Part shown: one piece after another, positions 47,100 to 58,925 of the stretch
How positions within the stretch are numbered: the first letter of the stretch is position 1
Layout: the number at the start of each line of letters is the position of its first letter
Assembly: GCA_014706295.1 (NCBI GenBank)
Contig: JACSVZ010000037.1
Span: 4,960,001 to 5,024,000, forward strand
Source: Lycocorax pyrrhopterus obiensis
Taxonomy: Eukaryota; Chordata; Aves; Passeriformes; Paradisaeidae
Reading direction: 5' to 3'
Length of the DNA stretch: 64,000 bases
Notes under the pieces: model-generated
The model's database searches: none
The model's input: the letters and a program-made list of their open reading frames with translations, nothing else
What the model was told of the DNA's origin: nothing
Position numbers and translations under genes: made by a program

Positions 47100-49904
47100 A
47101 AGAAAAAAATTAAACAGAAGGTGACAAGGGGGTGGGGGAAAAGGGAAAGGCCTCAGTGCTGAGTTTCCCTGGCAATAGCACCAGGGGACAAGTGTCAGAG
47201 GCATATAAACAGCATAACCAGGCCGAAAATAAAGGTCAAAGGAAGCATGAAACTTAACACAACAGTGATTAAGATAATGATGAAGCAGGGGACCCTAGAA
47301 AAAACCAAGTGTGACACACAGAAACATGCACACAGAAATGCTCCAAGTGATGGCCCAAGAGACCTGGTATGTGGGAAGAGGTGACAGGGCTTGCGAGACC
47401 CTGGGGGTACCTGAAGAAGAGTGGAAATGGAGGAAAAACCGAAGTGGAGGATTTGAGAAGTCTGTGATATCCCCCCAGGCTCGTTGCTACAGGTCGAGCC
47501 TGCCAAAACAAGCCCCAGAGCCAAGAGGTCCCTCCCATAACACAGATACTCAGTCCCAGCCAAGCCATGCTTGAATTTGCAACCAAATTCCTCAAAAGAG
47601 TTTCCCTGACACTGGGAGGAGAGCCTGAGTGTGTGTGAATCACGGAGGCCCTGCTGACACCAATGCTGGCTCAGGATCTGGCTCTTTGCCCTTAAGCAAC
47701 TGGTATAAAAAGCCTCAGAGATGCCAAGAGGGGCGGATTCTGGTCAGACCTCCCTGCCCACTTCCTCCCCTTTGCCAAGGCTAATTCTGCAGAGAAAAGC
47801 CCAGAACGGCTGAAGGACTCAGAATGCACGTCCAAGAATGTCATACCCTTCGGCATTTCCCTACTCCATCTCCAAACCTCCAGGATGATATCACATTTTT
47901 GGAGCCCAGCTTACAACTTGCAATTTCCTGGGACTGGCTGTGTTACTCTCGCCAAGAGGTAGCAAAGAAACTGCAAATTCTTCGCCAGCTTCTTCCTCTG
48001 TGAGTTCAGGACTTTAAAGCTCGTGCAATATAAAGTGCAGAAGCACAAAAGGTTTTCCGCTTTTCCTGCACCACTTTCCCATTGGGAGTAACTCTCATTC
48101 CCTAGAAAATGTCCCTGTTCTGCCTTTTCTGGCATATCAGAGTCCTGGCAGAGTTGCCTCTAGGGATTCAGTGGAACAGGGAGATGCCTGGGCTTCCTTG
48201 TCCCTTGCATTTGGCCTCCAGGGAGGCCACTACATCTCACTCGTTTCCTTATGTTTGCACAGCTCAGATTCTGATAGAATGCTGGACAGAAAAGGTTGTT
48301 CTTCTTCCTGCCAAGTATCTTGGGGAAAGTAAGTTTTTAATTGAAAATTTTCTTCCATGTAGTGTTTATCATGAAGAAAAACAAAGAAATGTTTTCACAA
48401 AAAGGCTGACAAAGTGCTACATGTATGTTTATCCCCACACACTCTGAATTTCACTTGGTCAGAAGGCTGTTTTCCATCAAATACATTTCAATGCAAAATT
48501 TCCAGCATCATATTCACGTGTCTCCACCCTCCCCCATCATTGATATTCATGGTCTTTTGTAAAGAATGATTCAATTAAACCACCGATGTTCCTCACTAGA
48601 AGAGTCTGAACAGTGAGAGGAACTCCCCAAAAATAGTGCCAGGCCAGGCTTTGTTCAAATATTCACCAAAGATGTGCAGCTTAGAGAGGCTGGACACCAC
48701 CACCTCACACTCCCAGAAAAACTGCTATGGAAGAAAAACTAAAATCACTGCTCTGATCCCTGACATTACTGGCTGAAAAATGGGATTTGAAAAATAATAA
48801 TGGAAAACAAGGTCTTTTAATTTAATTTTTGAGCCATTATAGTTCATGTTTGCATTCTTTTTTTTTTTCCCTTGGTAATTAGAAGAGAGAGAAATGTGAT
48901 TAAAAACTAAAAAAAAAAAACCAACCCCAAACAAACAGTGAAAGCTGAGATTCTCATGGGTCCAGGAACTGGACATGTGTCCATGGACTTGAAGGCAAAA
49001 CACCAAATGCCCTCAGGCAAAGGGTAAAAAGAAGGGTTGGCAATTTTATTTTTTTGGTTAATGCTTTTATGAAATGTACAGAAAGTCAAAGATGCAAAAG
49101 ATACTTGAAAAGTTATACTTTAAAGGTATTCTGTAAAGGTTTTCCCCCCTCCACATCTGGTAACAATGATTTAACACCTGCTCAGATGTGTGCACAGCCC
49201 TGAGATGAGGTGAGAAACTAGTGCTGGGGTCACGTGTGCAAAATTGTTTCAAAGTTAAAATCCCCTCAATGACAGAGCTGGTTCCTTTCTACTTTTTGCA
49301 AGGGAAACCAACCCTATCTCTCCAAACCAACAGTGGAACTTTGAGATTTTCTGCCCAGCTGTTGAATTACTGTTCAGCAGTATGACAACCACTTTTATCA
49401 AGATATTTTTTGCAATTTTCAATGAAAATAATACTCTGCCTTCGCAAAAGCTTTGTGAGCAAATATCTGTTTCACTTTCTAACATGCTTAAACTGATTTC
49501 TCTTGTTCAGAAAGAAAACACAGTAACTTTGGCAATTAAACTGGAAGAGAAAAGGAACATGCCAGATCCAAAAATGACCTGGAGTGAAGGCGTAGATGCT
49601 TTTCCAGCAGCACACGCTCCCTCCCCTCTCCTGGCAGCCTCGGCCGAGCAAAGGAGCAACTTTCCCTGGGTGCTGCTCTGTGGGGCAGCACCATTTGGTC
49701 CCCTCTGGCACAGAGAACCCAGCCAGTGCCCATGGTGTGCCAGAGGGTTCCGGGTATCCAGGCAATGGGCTCATAGGGAACATACCCTGACACCCATGTG
49801 TCCCCGTACATGCAGGACCCAATAATCGCACACACCTTGCAAACATGTGCGGAGCACACAAAACTCCCTAGCCATGGCCGAGGAACTGTCAGGAGAACAC
49901 AAGC
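47095..49904. other. Non-coding stretch, no recognised gene
   Basis: Becomes AT-rich from about 48300 to 49560 with T- and A-runs (48859-48870, 48908-48920). Nothing I recognise as coding. Parts may be old decayed repeats that I cannot classify. Confidence 0.4.
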
Positions 49905-50065
49905 AAAAGCTGCTTCTTGACAGCGAGTCATTTATATTTTAGCTTCGTTCCATTATCCTAACGAATCCTTCATCAGCAGATGCAATATTAACAGCAGAAA
50001 ATCAGCTCATTACATCCGGGGGGATTTCATCAAGATGACAATCATATATGCAGCTACCCGAGCCT
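49905..50065. promoter_or_regulatory. Candidate regulatory element
   Basis: Low-GC, repeat-free block: CATTTATATTTTAGC, CCATTATCCTAACG, GCAATATTAACAGC, GCTCATTACATCC and CATCAAGATGAC. The composition differs from the GC-richer sequence on the left. Enhancer-like texture. Confidence 0.45.
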
Positions 50066-51844
50066 GGAGAGGACATGGCTCCTGTTATTTAGTTATCCTG
50101 GTTTCATCTTAGAGGCTTTTTCTTTCTTTTTTTTTTTACCTTTTGGGGGAACAGGGGTTGGTAGTTGAAGGGGAGGGTGTCCCAAACAACCACCAGACCC
50201 CAGAGCTTTTAGGATGCTGGTCCATAGACAGATCCACTCAGCTGGGAAATGCTCCAGCCCATCCACAGGAGCAGCATATTGCTGAAAGCACAAAAACCCC
50301 CTCACAAAATCTGCACCCTCTATAGGTCCAAGGGCATTTCTCTGTCAAGTTCTGACTCAAGGAGGGGGTTTGCATCCTATACAGCTCCTGCCTTGTGTCC
50401 AGGAACGTCTGAAGTGGCTGTTCTGGTCCTGCTCCAAGCAGGACTCCCCCCTTCATGCTCCAAAGGGTCTCTCTCTGCAGTGTCCCCACAGGGATAAGAC
50501 ACATTTAGAGAGTCTGGGATTTTGTGATGAACTTCCCAGCAAAGGAGCAGAAGAGTCAGTCTAGATGAGTTGAAGGTGAGGAGAACAGAGTAACAGGGAG
50601 AGTTAAAGGATGAATTCAGAAGATTGTGGGGCTACTTCCTCTCCTGACTTGCTTAGGGAGCACTAAACAGCACAGCTGAGGCAGCCAGAGCAGGCTGTCA
50701 GGGTACCTTTAGGTTCTGCACTAGAATTTATCTGAAATAATCCACAGATCATCTTGTGCAACATCAAGGTGAAAACTCTGAGTCTTTTTTCTTCCCCCAC
50801 GTACTCTTGATTTAAAATTAGGGAAACGGGCACACACATTTCAGGGTTACTTCTGTTTTTCATAGTTATTCCAGGCACTACAGGCTGAGAATTTTTCCTG
50901 CAGCAAAAAGGCTGTCTGGGTGCCCTGCTCAGCATCAGAGCAGCCAGATGAGGGGCTGAGGGAGCACCCCATGCCTGTGTGCTGCACCAGACACACCAGC
51001 AGCTCTCCAGGCAACCCAGTGCAGGGCATGGAGCCCTCACAAGGCTGCAAAAAAACAGCAACACTGCAAAGCTTGTTCCTCGCTGCCTGCACAGCTGGGG
51101 CCTGGCTGATACTGCCTGAAAATTACCTTCCTGCTCTGTCTCCCCTATTAAGGGTCTTCCTCAACAACAGCAGCCCAAGAAGTCCTTGGCAGCCCCAGTC
51201 TGAAGAGTCACTGCCTGAAGCTTCAGACCTCCTCCCTGTGTACTAAGGAACTTTTCCGCCCACCCTGAGATTCCGTGGAGGAACAAAGATCTGCCGAGCT
51301 CTCACTCGCATATGGTGGGTGCCTTTGCCACCACTTGCAACAAAGCCTGGTGATTTCAGCTGGAGAGCAACCTGGCTTTCAGGACTTCCTCTCCATCAGG
51401 GGCTGAAGCTGGAGAGACCAGTATGGAACTCAACACAGATCACTCATGGCAGATCCCGGCTTCTGGACAAGCCTCTCTGCTGCTCAGCCTCAACTACCCA
51501 ACACAGCTAAAGGAAGAAGTTGAGCTCATCTCCTCCAGCTCAGAGGGGGCTGGGGTGGGCATTTCACATTTTCCCAGCAGGGCTGGATTTCTGCACAGCA
51601 AGGAATATGTTCCTGGGATGTCAACTCCAATCTCTACTGCGCTCTGACAGATTTAAGCTCCAGTTTGTCCGACAACATCCCAAAGTGTAAGAAACTGGGG
51701 GCAGACTCTCTAATCAGGCTGTAGGACAAAGGCCCAGTCTGACCCTGTCACTTCCACTTACTCTTGCTGTCCATCTTGCTCCCCCCACCCTCTCGGCAGC
51801 CTCCCTGCCCACCCTGGGCTGCCCTCCCTTCCCTAACACAGCTG
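50066..51844. other. Non-coding stretch, no recognised feature
   Basis: T-run at 50122-50140, then GC-moderate filler. No exon, repeat copy or CpG island is supported. Confidence 0.45.
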
Positions 51845-52090
51845 GGCTAATCCTGCTCCTCCCGCGTCCAGCACAAATCCTCCCCAGAGTAAACCAATCC
51901 TGGGAATTTTTATTAGATTATCAGCCTGCCAGCTCAGTGCTGGCTGGACTAATCCTAATCAGGACTGATTTCTATTAGCCAGCTTCAGGGAGGAGCTGTG
52001 CTATCCCAGCACCCCAGGCCCACACTGGGGGAGCCTGAGGCCTTTTAGCCCATTCTATACAAATTTTCCTTTTAGAAAGGAACAAATTTA
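51845..52090. promoter_or_regulatory. Candidate regulatory element with mirrored TAATCC-type sites
   Basis: ATTAGATTA (51912-51920) and TAATCCTAAT (51950-51959) face each other across a hairpin GCCAGC-TCAGT-GCTGGC (51928-51944). A further CTATTAGCCAGC follows at 51972-51983. Paired K50 homeodomain (OTX/PITX/GSC-type) cores in this arrangement are unusual and suggest cooperative binding. Inference from motifs. Confidence 0.5.
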
Positions 52091-53612
52091 GCTCAGGATC
52101 ATCAGCAAATGTAAAGTTTGTGTGTGGTCTCTGTGGGCAGCCATGGGGCAAACTGTCCCCACGTCCTCACTTAGCTGCAAGAGAAGCCAATGGGGTCCAG
52201 GCTCCGCAGCCCCTCCGGCCCCAGCTCCTGGTTGGTGTGGCCAGTTAGTGCCACATGGAAAGATGCATCGTGGCAGGGGACATGAGCCTGCTAGATTGCA
52301 GGCTGAGATGATGGGCTCATTCCAGACAAGAGAACAAACAGCCACAGCTTGAATGACCAGGACAGAGTTCGCAGTGCTGGCTGAGTCAGTGAGGTCTCCA
52401 TGCCCCATTACCCATGCCTAAAGCAATCTACTCTCACCTCCTTCCCCATTCTGTTAAAGCAAACTGTCGCTCAGGTATTCTCCTCCTGACCCCATCCCTG
52501 GCCATGGAACTGACCTGACTGAAAATTTTTGCTCTTTACCGAGGCTGGTGAAAGTTTTGCTGCCGACTTAACAGGATTTGAGACAAGCCACGAGGGCAGC
52601 TTGGGCAGGAGTTCACGAGAAGGGTGTTGAGAAGAGCAGCCTGTGTCCCTGCCTCTGTCCCTTTGTCCCATCCACGCACTCTGTGCTAAAAGCACAACTA
52701 TTCCCAGCAGCCCCCAGGGGACTCCACCGCACTTCTGAGCTCAGCCAGCTGCGATGCAGCCACTCTGCGGCCGCAGAGAGACATCACACAGGGAGCACTC
52801 AGGAAAGCCTCTCTTCCCAAAAGTGACCGTGGATCCTTGAAACCTTCCAGAGAAGAGGGGTTATTTAGACCCAACTGCTGTTAAGCCTTTTTTAAACTTG
52901 TCTACTCACCCTCTCACAATTACACCATCTTTACACTGCCTTCCAGAGGAGGAATTGCCTGTGGGACTGACAGCTGCATTTCCCAGGGACCATGGACGGT
53001 TCTCTCTGACATGGCACTCAAGTGAACAGGTTCTCCTCCCTGCTAGAGGGACAGCATTGCACCAGACAGGGCTTCAAAAAAGCCAAAAGATGTCCCAGGC
53101 TGAGACTAAGAGAAAATGTGCTTTACATCCTTACAAGAAGCCCCAAAATGGGAGCTGAGAGGCAGAGCCCTGCCTGGGGCTCAGGGGACTGCTCCTATGC
53201 AGCCAGCTTAGCAGAGGGAAAGCAACCACAAAACCCCAACAAGGGAAACATCCTCTAAAGGAGAACCTCCAGAGTCAGTGCCTCCAGATACCCCATGCTG
53301 CATCAACTCAGAACCTTGTTCTGTGCTCATGCAAACCAGTGTAAATCATGAGTAACTGTCCAGAACGTCAGGCTGTAACTCAGCGCAGATCAAGCCCTCT
53401 TTCTCCTTTCTGGCCAGGCTTAGAGCACTAGTCATACTCTGGTAGGTGGCAAGGTTTCCTAAGAGAGTTAACCAGATCCGGCTGGAATGAGAGGCTGCAG
53501 CAGGCTTCCTGATGTCAGAGAGAGAAATGGGGGACTTGGCCCAAACCCTCCAGAAACCACATCAAAAAGAGATGTGGGCGAGAGCCAAGAACAGATGATC
53601 CAACTGTGAAAG
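52091..53612. other. Non-coding stretch, no recognised feature
   Basis: Mixed sequence without supported exon, repeat or CpG island. Open frames are short and on both strands. Confidence 0.45.
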
Positions 53613-53765
53613 GGCTTTGTATGTGTATGTGTTTGTCTGTGTGCATGCGTGCAAGCCGAGGAGAGAGGAAAAATCAAATGAAAGAGAGAAAGGAAAGAGG
53701 AGGAGTAAGAATGAACACAAAGATGGAAAGAAAAGGTGTGGAGGCACGAGATCAAGAAGGGACCA
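53613..53765 (+). repeat. GT-rich patch passing into a polypurine tract
   Basis: Alternating TGTGTATGTG (53616-53650) followed by A/G-rich sequence (GAGGAGAGAGGAAAAATC, GAGAGAAAGGAAAGAGG) to about 53765. The same pairing of alternating GT with purine-rich DNA occurs within the tract at 9.75-10.33 kb. Confidence 0.6.
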
Positions 53766-54104
53766 AAGCTGTCACAATGTGTGTGGCCTGCACGCAGGCA
53801 CGCGATGAACAACAAAACATGGCAATGATATAGAATAGATGTCATGTGTTAATGATAAACACAAATCAGGAGAAATACTGGGTTTGTCTTAAGCACCTCC
53901 CAACCCAGATCTCAGACTGCTGCAGGACCATGGGGCCAGGTTTGTTTCAGTAAGGCAGCGCAACTCCTTCAACCTTGACAGAGCCATGGCAATGGGCATC
54001 CTTTGGAAAACCCTGCACACTCCTTGCTCTGGTGCAAACCCATGTGCCGCTCTGCTCATGTGCATGGAGTGCTTCCACAGAGGCAGAGAGAAGGCAGCAG
54101 ATTT

Positions 54105-54200
54105 CCATGGGGGAGTTGGTGGAAGAGCTGTGGCTGGGGACCAGGAGACTTGACTCCCAGTTCTGTGATTTAACTACCAAATCAATGTTTAGCCTATTTA
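54105..54200 (+). repeat. MIR-like fragment
   Basis: 'ggaccaggagacttgactcccagttctgtgattta' follows the forward MIR 5' part ('agtcaggagacctgggttctagtcccagctctgccactta'). Diverged and truncated. Confidence 0.45.
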
Positions 54201-55239
54201 GAAGGAAAGCAGTGATAGCATTACACAGTGCAGGCAGGATGGGGTTGTGATCCCAGCCTCCTCACTCAGCATTGCCTTCCCCAAACCCATCAACAATGCA
54301 CTGAGGGAAGATTTCTGTGACTCGGCTTTGCCCTCACTGCAGGAGGTCCCCACCATACGGAGGTCTGCAATAGATAAATCAGATCATGTGTCTCTGCTGT
54401 GGGAGAGCAGCACCTCACCCAAACCAGCTCCTCAACCGTGTCTACTCCCCCTCTGAGGCATGCCCATCAGTAGGAGAACTGGGGTGAGCACTGACAAACA
54501 TCCTCTCACAGCCCAGTGGGACAACGGGAGGACTGCAAAGATCCAAGGGTGGATATGCCCCTCAAATGTCAGCCTGTCCTCCTGTAGCTGGATTAGTAAT
54601 GCAGGCTGGAACAAGACCTGATCTGGGGGGTGTTTCCTATTCCAGCTGTGAGCTCCCAGCCAGTTTCATGCTGCAGAAGGAATACTTTGCAGAATTCACC
54701 TTCATACCATGCCTAATGACCCCATGAGACACCTCTCCTTTCCCACCTTACTGCTGTGCCTCCCACTCACATAACCTGGCAGGGGAACTCCAGGTAAGGG
54801 AGATGAAACCCAGGAAACAGCCAAACTCAAACCTCTTGTTGAAATCCATAGTCTGAGGGATGGAGAAAGAATAGCAAGGCCTTTATATCCAAAGGCTTGT
54901 ACCATAGCCCAGATGTTGCCCAAAAATGCTTGAGTACCATGGGTGGAGGTGAAAGGGAAGATAACCCATCCAGCAAACTGGGGACAAAAGAAGAAATGAA
55001 AGAGATACAACCAGGTGGACAGTGGGGACACCAGAAGAGAAAATGGGATAAACCCAAGCTGCTTCTGTGCTTCACAAGAGCTCTGATCTCGAGCAAGGAC
55101 ACTAACACACACCTGGCCTCACCATCCCGAGTGGCTGTGGTTGGGTATGGAATGTGTCCAGCTCCGTGTTCCCTGGAAGCTGGGCCATGCCCAAATGCAA
55201 TAAAGGAAACTTTAGACTCCTCTCCCCACTGACTCTTTT
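54201..55239. other. Non-coding stretch, no recognised feature
   Basis: No exon or repeat supported. A mixed T-run lies at 55227-55260. The minus-strand frames of 136 and 193 codons (54702-55112, 54827-55408) overlap each other in different frames and are not protein-like. Confidence 0.45.
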
Positions 55240-55400
55240 TTTCTTTTTTTTTTCCCCCCAATTTATCAGCAGATTGTGAGGAGCCGAGTGGCGCTCGCCT
55301 CACCCTGCTAAATAAAGCTTTGGTATTTCTGATAAAGCCATCAAATTCCTTATCACGCTGACACAAAGAGCATTTAAAGAGACACACACACTCTCCAGCG
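55240..55400. promoter_or_regulatory. Candidate regulatory element with three GATA-type sites
   Basis: TTATCA at 55263-55268 and 55350-55355 and TGATAA at 55330-55335 are three WGATAR cores in about 90 bases, along with CTAAATAAAGC and GCATTTAAAGAG. A GC-rich spacer (CCGAGTGGCGCTCGCC) lies between. No repeat match. Possibly a GATA-responsive enhancer by inference. Confidence 0.45.
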
Positions 55401-55539
55401 CCCTCCACTTCCCAGTCCCTGGCGCCTCAGGGTAACCTTTCTGAGCTAAAATGAAAGGGAGTCTGTGTGGAGGGAGGTAGCTGTTTGGAGCCCTGCATTT
55501 CCCAAGCCCCGAGCCCATGTTGTGAGGGGACCTGGCCTG

Positions 55540-55715
55540 TTTAACCTTTAAAGAGGGAGGCTGGGTTCTGTCAGGCTGTCCTGAATACTGGGACAGATTC
55601 GATAGCTCTGTGTAAATAATGCAGGCTGAGATGTGGCATCAATAGAAATGCCCTGCAACAACAAGAATATCGATCGCCGGAAAATCCTATGAGGAGTACA
55701 GCAAACCCAAGTGTC
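55540..55715. promoter_or_regulatory. Candidate regulatory element
   Basis: Repeat-free block with TTTAACCTTTAAAG, GTGTAAATAATGCAGG, CATCAATAG and GAATATCGATCGCCGG. CpGs persist in the TCGATCG core, unlike the decayed flanks. Enhancer-like texture, not proven. Confidence 0.4.
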
Positions 55716-56019
55716 TGTAGGTGCTTTAAAACTAGGAGAGGAGGAAGAGAACCAGCTATCTTTGGCTATCACGAGGACACAACTGGGGCTGCCATTGCCG
55801 CTTGGATGTGCTTTTCGTCATGATGGCCTTGACAGGGTGTGAAGGGATATGGCTGTGCCACAGCCTGGACTTTGGCACTGCCTTTTCCCTGCTACACCAG
55901 CCTGAAACCTGCCCCCATCCCCCGAGCAATGCAACGGCAGTGCAGGCAGCTATTGGGAACCCCTGTTTCCCTCCCCGCAAACACAGCCCAGAGACATTCT
56001 CTCTCCTCTGCCACAGCAC

Positions 56020-56190
56020 AGGCTGTTGTTTAACCTTCAAATTTATTATTTTTAATTATTTTGATTTATAAAAGCATGCAGCAGTTAAAACCACATTAAA
56101 TAAACTCAGCGTTACGGTGCTTAACAAACACACATAACTTTGGACTTCTGAGGACTCCATAAAATAATCATCCGCCTGGAAGTTGCTGCA
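56020..56190. promoter_or_regulatory. Candidate regulatory element next to a small CpG cluster
   Basis: Very AT-rich (TTTATTATTTTTAATTATTTTGATTTATAAAAG region at about 56041-56073) followed by CACATTAAATAAAC, GTTACGGTGC and CCATAAAATAATC. It is joined on the right by a CpG-rich strip at about 56190-56300, which gives the block a promoter-like AT-to-GC transition. Confidence 0.45.
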
Positions 56191-56300
56191 GCCGCCCGCC
56201 TGCGCCTGCCCCAGCGCGCTCCCGCCTGACCGGGCTCCCTACCACCACACACCCACGGCCACGCATCTCCTCGCCGCTCCGGCCCAGCCAGCACTGGCTG
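56190..56300. promoter_or_regulatory. Small CpG cluster
   Basis: About 110 bases with raised CpG (CCGCCCGCC, GCGCGCTCCCGCC, CCGCTCCGGCC). Too short for a classical island. Confidence 0.35.
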
Positions 56301-57139
56301 TGCCGGCCAAACAGGATCTGCACTGGCACGGTTCCACCGCCACACGCAATCCCACTCTGTGCCCAGCCTCAGCCTCCTGGCATCCCTCTTCACCGCCCTC
56401 ACCCCACTCCTCTTCCCCCTCCACAGTCTCCATGCATCTCGCCTTTCCAGCTTGGCTTTCTGCCCTTCTCCAAAAGGATATTTCAGTCTCTGACCTTCCC
56501 TTCCCCAAAGGTGTTTCATTCCATCTTACACACTGCTGAGATATCAAAAGAAGGGCTCATAATGTTTTGATACCATGAAAATCAAACAGCATTAGGTGCC
56601 TCCTGCCTTAGCAGGTCTCTTACTGGGCTTCAAATCCAGCTCTGAATACCAGTCCCTCTCCTTGCAAAGCACGCAAACAAGCCTGGAAGAGATGAAGAGG
56701 AAGAAACAAGGAGAGGAAGGAGAAAAAGAATGAATAAGAAAGCGAGAACACCCGTCTGGTAAACTCCACCCAGGATCCCATTGGGAAAGGCTGTTTTAGG
56801 ACCTAATCCAGCATTAATGAGATCTCTGCTTCCATTGCCTCTGAATAAAACCTCTGCCATCAGCTGAATGCTGGAGGCGTGGGCTCTGTCTCGCAGCCCC
56901 TCTCCCCACCTGCCCATGGATCACAGAGACGTGAAGAGGACACAGTATCCTCCTCCCAACCGTCCCTTGCTTCCAGAGGCAATAAAACATGCCAATGCTT
57001 TTAAATCCCAATCACTGGCTGCTTTTCAGAATGGCAGGGCCATCCCGAGAAACTCAGTGGGTGGGCCTGAGACACACGCAGGAAGTTGAGGGAAGAGACT
57101 CCTGCTCCTCTGTTTCACTGGCATCTGCAATGAAACATC
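56301..57139. other. Non-coding stretch, no recognised feature
   Basis: CT-rich near 56390-56430 and AG-rich near 56680-56750. No exon is supported. Confidence 0.45.
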
Positions 57140-57240
57140 AGTGATTTATACAGGAAGTAGGTGAGGAGCAATTATAATTGATTGGCAATCATTTCCTGAT
57201 GGTGTCTGGATATGACTGATGGTTGCCGTCCGACTGCTAA
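57140..57240. promoter_or_regulatory. Candidate regulatory element with adjacent palindromes
   Basis: A perfect 12-bp palindrome CAATTATAATTG (57169-57180) abuts a GATTG-G-CAATC inverted repeat (57180-57190). Both arms are homeodomain- or NFI-like. Short and AT-rich. Confidence 0.45.
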
Positions 57241-57824
57241 AGGGCAGCAGGTGCTGAAGAGACAATCTGTAGTTCCCGTCCACTGAGCTGAATGTGCCAC
57301 AAACCACCAAACCCTCTTCTACTACAAACTCCTGCTCGGAGAGACGCGGTTCTCCCCAAACCAATCCTGTCCTCAGAGCTGAGCGTCTGATCCCTTGGTG
57401 GTCATGGTCTGACATCGAACCTTTCTGTGCTTTGGTACAGCATGAGCCTGAGAGATACCTGCCTCCCATGAGAACTGCAAGGGGAAAATTTCCGTGTGTA
57501 ATTCAACTGCTAACGCACATCCTACACTTTCCTTCTTTTCTCTAGATCCTAATACATATATAGTACAGTGACATTTCACATCTCTACCGTAACTCACGCC
57601 TAAGCCCATGCTACCTCACAGATGATATTCCTGAGTGCCTATCCTTCCTCATAAGGAAGAGCAGAACAAAATTCATAAACAAATCCTTTTGTTAAAAGTC
57701 ACAAGCAAGTATCCCAAATCCCTGCTTCAAGCAGAACTTTACACTCCCAACAGAAACTACAGAAGCTCCATGAACCTCTCCAGGAAATTCACCAGCAGAC
57801 ATGAAAGGCTTTTGGAGGCTGCAG
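57241..57824. other. Non-coding stretch, no recognised feature
   Basis: Ordinary sequence without supported features. The 194-codon plus-strand frame starting at 57635 spans the MIR-like fragment that follows and is not protein-like. Confidence 0.4.
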
Positions 57825-57895
57825 TGATGGCAGAGATTTACAAATGGGGAAACTTAGTCATTAAAGATGAACATGTCCTGTCCTTAGCAGAGCCA
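57825..57895 (-). repeat. MIR-like fragment
   Basis: 'gatttacaaatggggaaactta' at 57835-57856 is the reverse MIR core phrase ('attttacagatggggaaactga'). The rest of the fragment is too diverged to align by eye. Confidence 0.4.
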
Positions 57896-58814
57896 ACGAG
57901 GAGCTCGCTCCCATACACCTCCTGCTCCAACCACCGACTCATCCTGCCTTGCACTGGAGCAATGAGGACAGCAACCCTCTGCCGGTTTGGGCTCAGGAAA
58001 AGAACTTTTAGGCTGACAGGTGTTGGGATTTTGTTGTCTTTGTTGTTTTTCTCCCTGTTTGTATTGAGCTACAGGAGACAATGGGGAGGACTGGATGTGG
58101 GGCAGACAGGGAGGACACTGTGCCGACCTCCTTGCCCGCAGTTGTATTTTGTTCCCCGGGAAGGCTCCCAAGCACGCTGCGAATGTTGGGAGCTGAGACA
58201 AGGGACCCGGACATGCTAAATATAAAGGCTGCAGGCCTGAAGAGGGTTTTTGGGTTGTTGTTCATGGGGAGGGGTGGAGGTAAAGGAAGGGGCTGGGTCA
58301 CAAACTGCCTGCAGTCACAGTAGCCTGTCAATAAATTTTGCATCCACTTTACTTTCTGTCAGGGATTCATTCCCTAATATGGGGCTGGCAGCTTTCTGGG
58401 TTATTTCAAGTGTGTGTGATAAAGTTTCCTGGATACTGATGGCTTCCTAGGATCAGGATTCTGAAAAAAACCCAGCAACATGCCTTGATGTGTAGGGTAA
58501 AGAGAGGAATCATGGCTAATTACAGGCCTTTCTTCAAAATAAGGCAGTTCAGGGGTGTGAAACACGGTCCCTTCATCTCGAACAGAGCTCTCTGGAACCA
58601 GGAGCTGAATCTTTCTACCAAAGAGTGCCCTGAAGATTTTATCATGTGCCAAAGCCTTTCCTTCAGAGATTCCAAGCACAGAGGAAAGGCAACCTTGCAC
58701 CCTCGTTTATGGCTGCTCCATTACGCCTGACCCCTTGTGCATCAGGTGATTTCTGAGGATGAGACAGCCTGAGGCAGTTGGGCTAAAATATCAGAGGCAG
58801 GAAAAGGGAAATCA

Positions 58815-58925
58815 AGGCTGAGAGAGATGATTTCATCTCTTGATGACTTGTTTAAGGTTAAATGGGTCATGGCAAAGCCAAGAAGAGAAGCTGGGTCCCC
58901 AAACCAGCACTCACATGCTCTGGGT
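58815..58925 (-). repeat. MIR-like fragment
   Basis: 'tgacttgtttaaggttaaatgggtcatggcaaagccaagaagagaagctgggtcc' follows the reverse MIR order (acttgcccaaggtcac, then tggcagagccgggattcgaaccc). Diverged. Confidence 0.45.
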
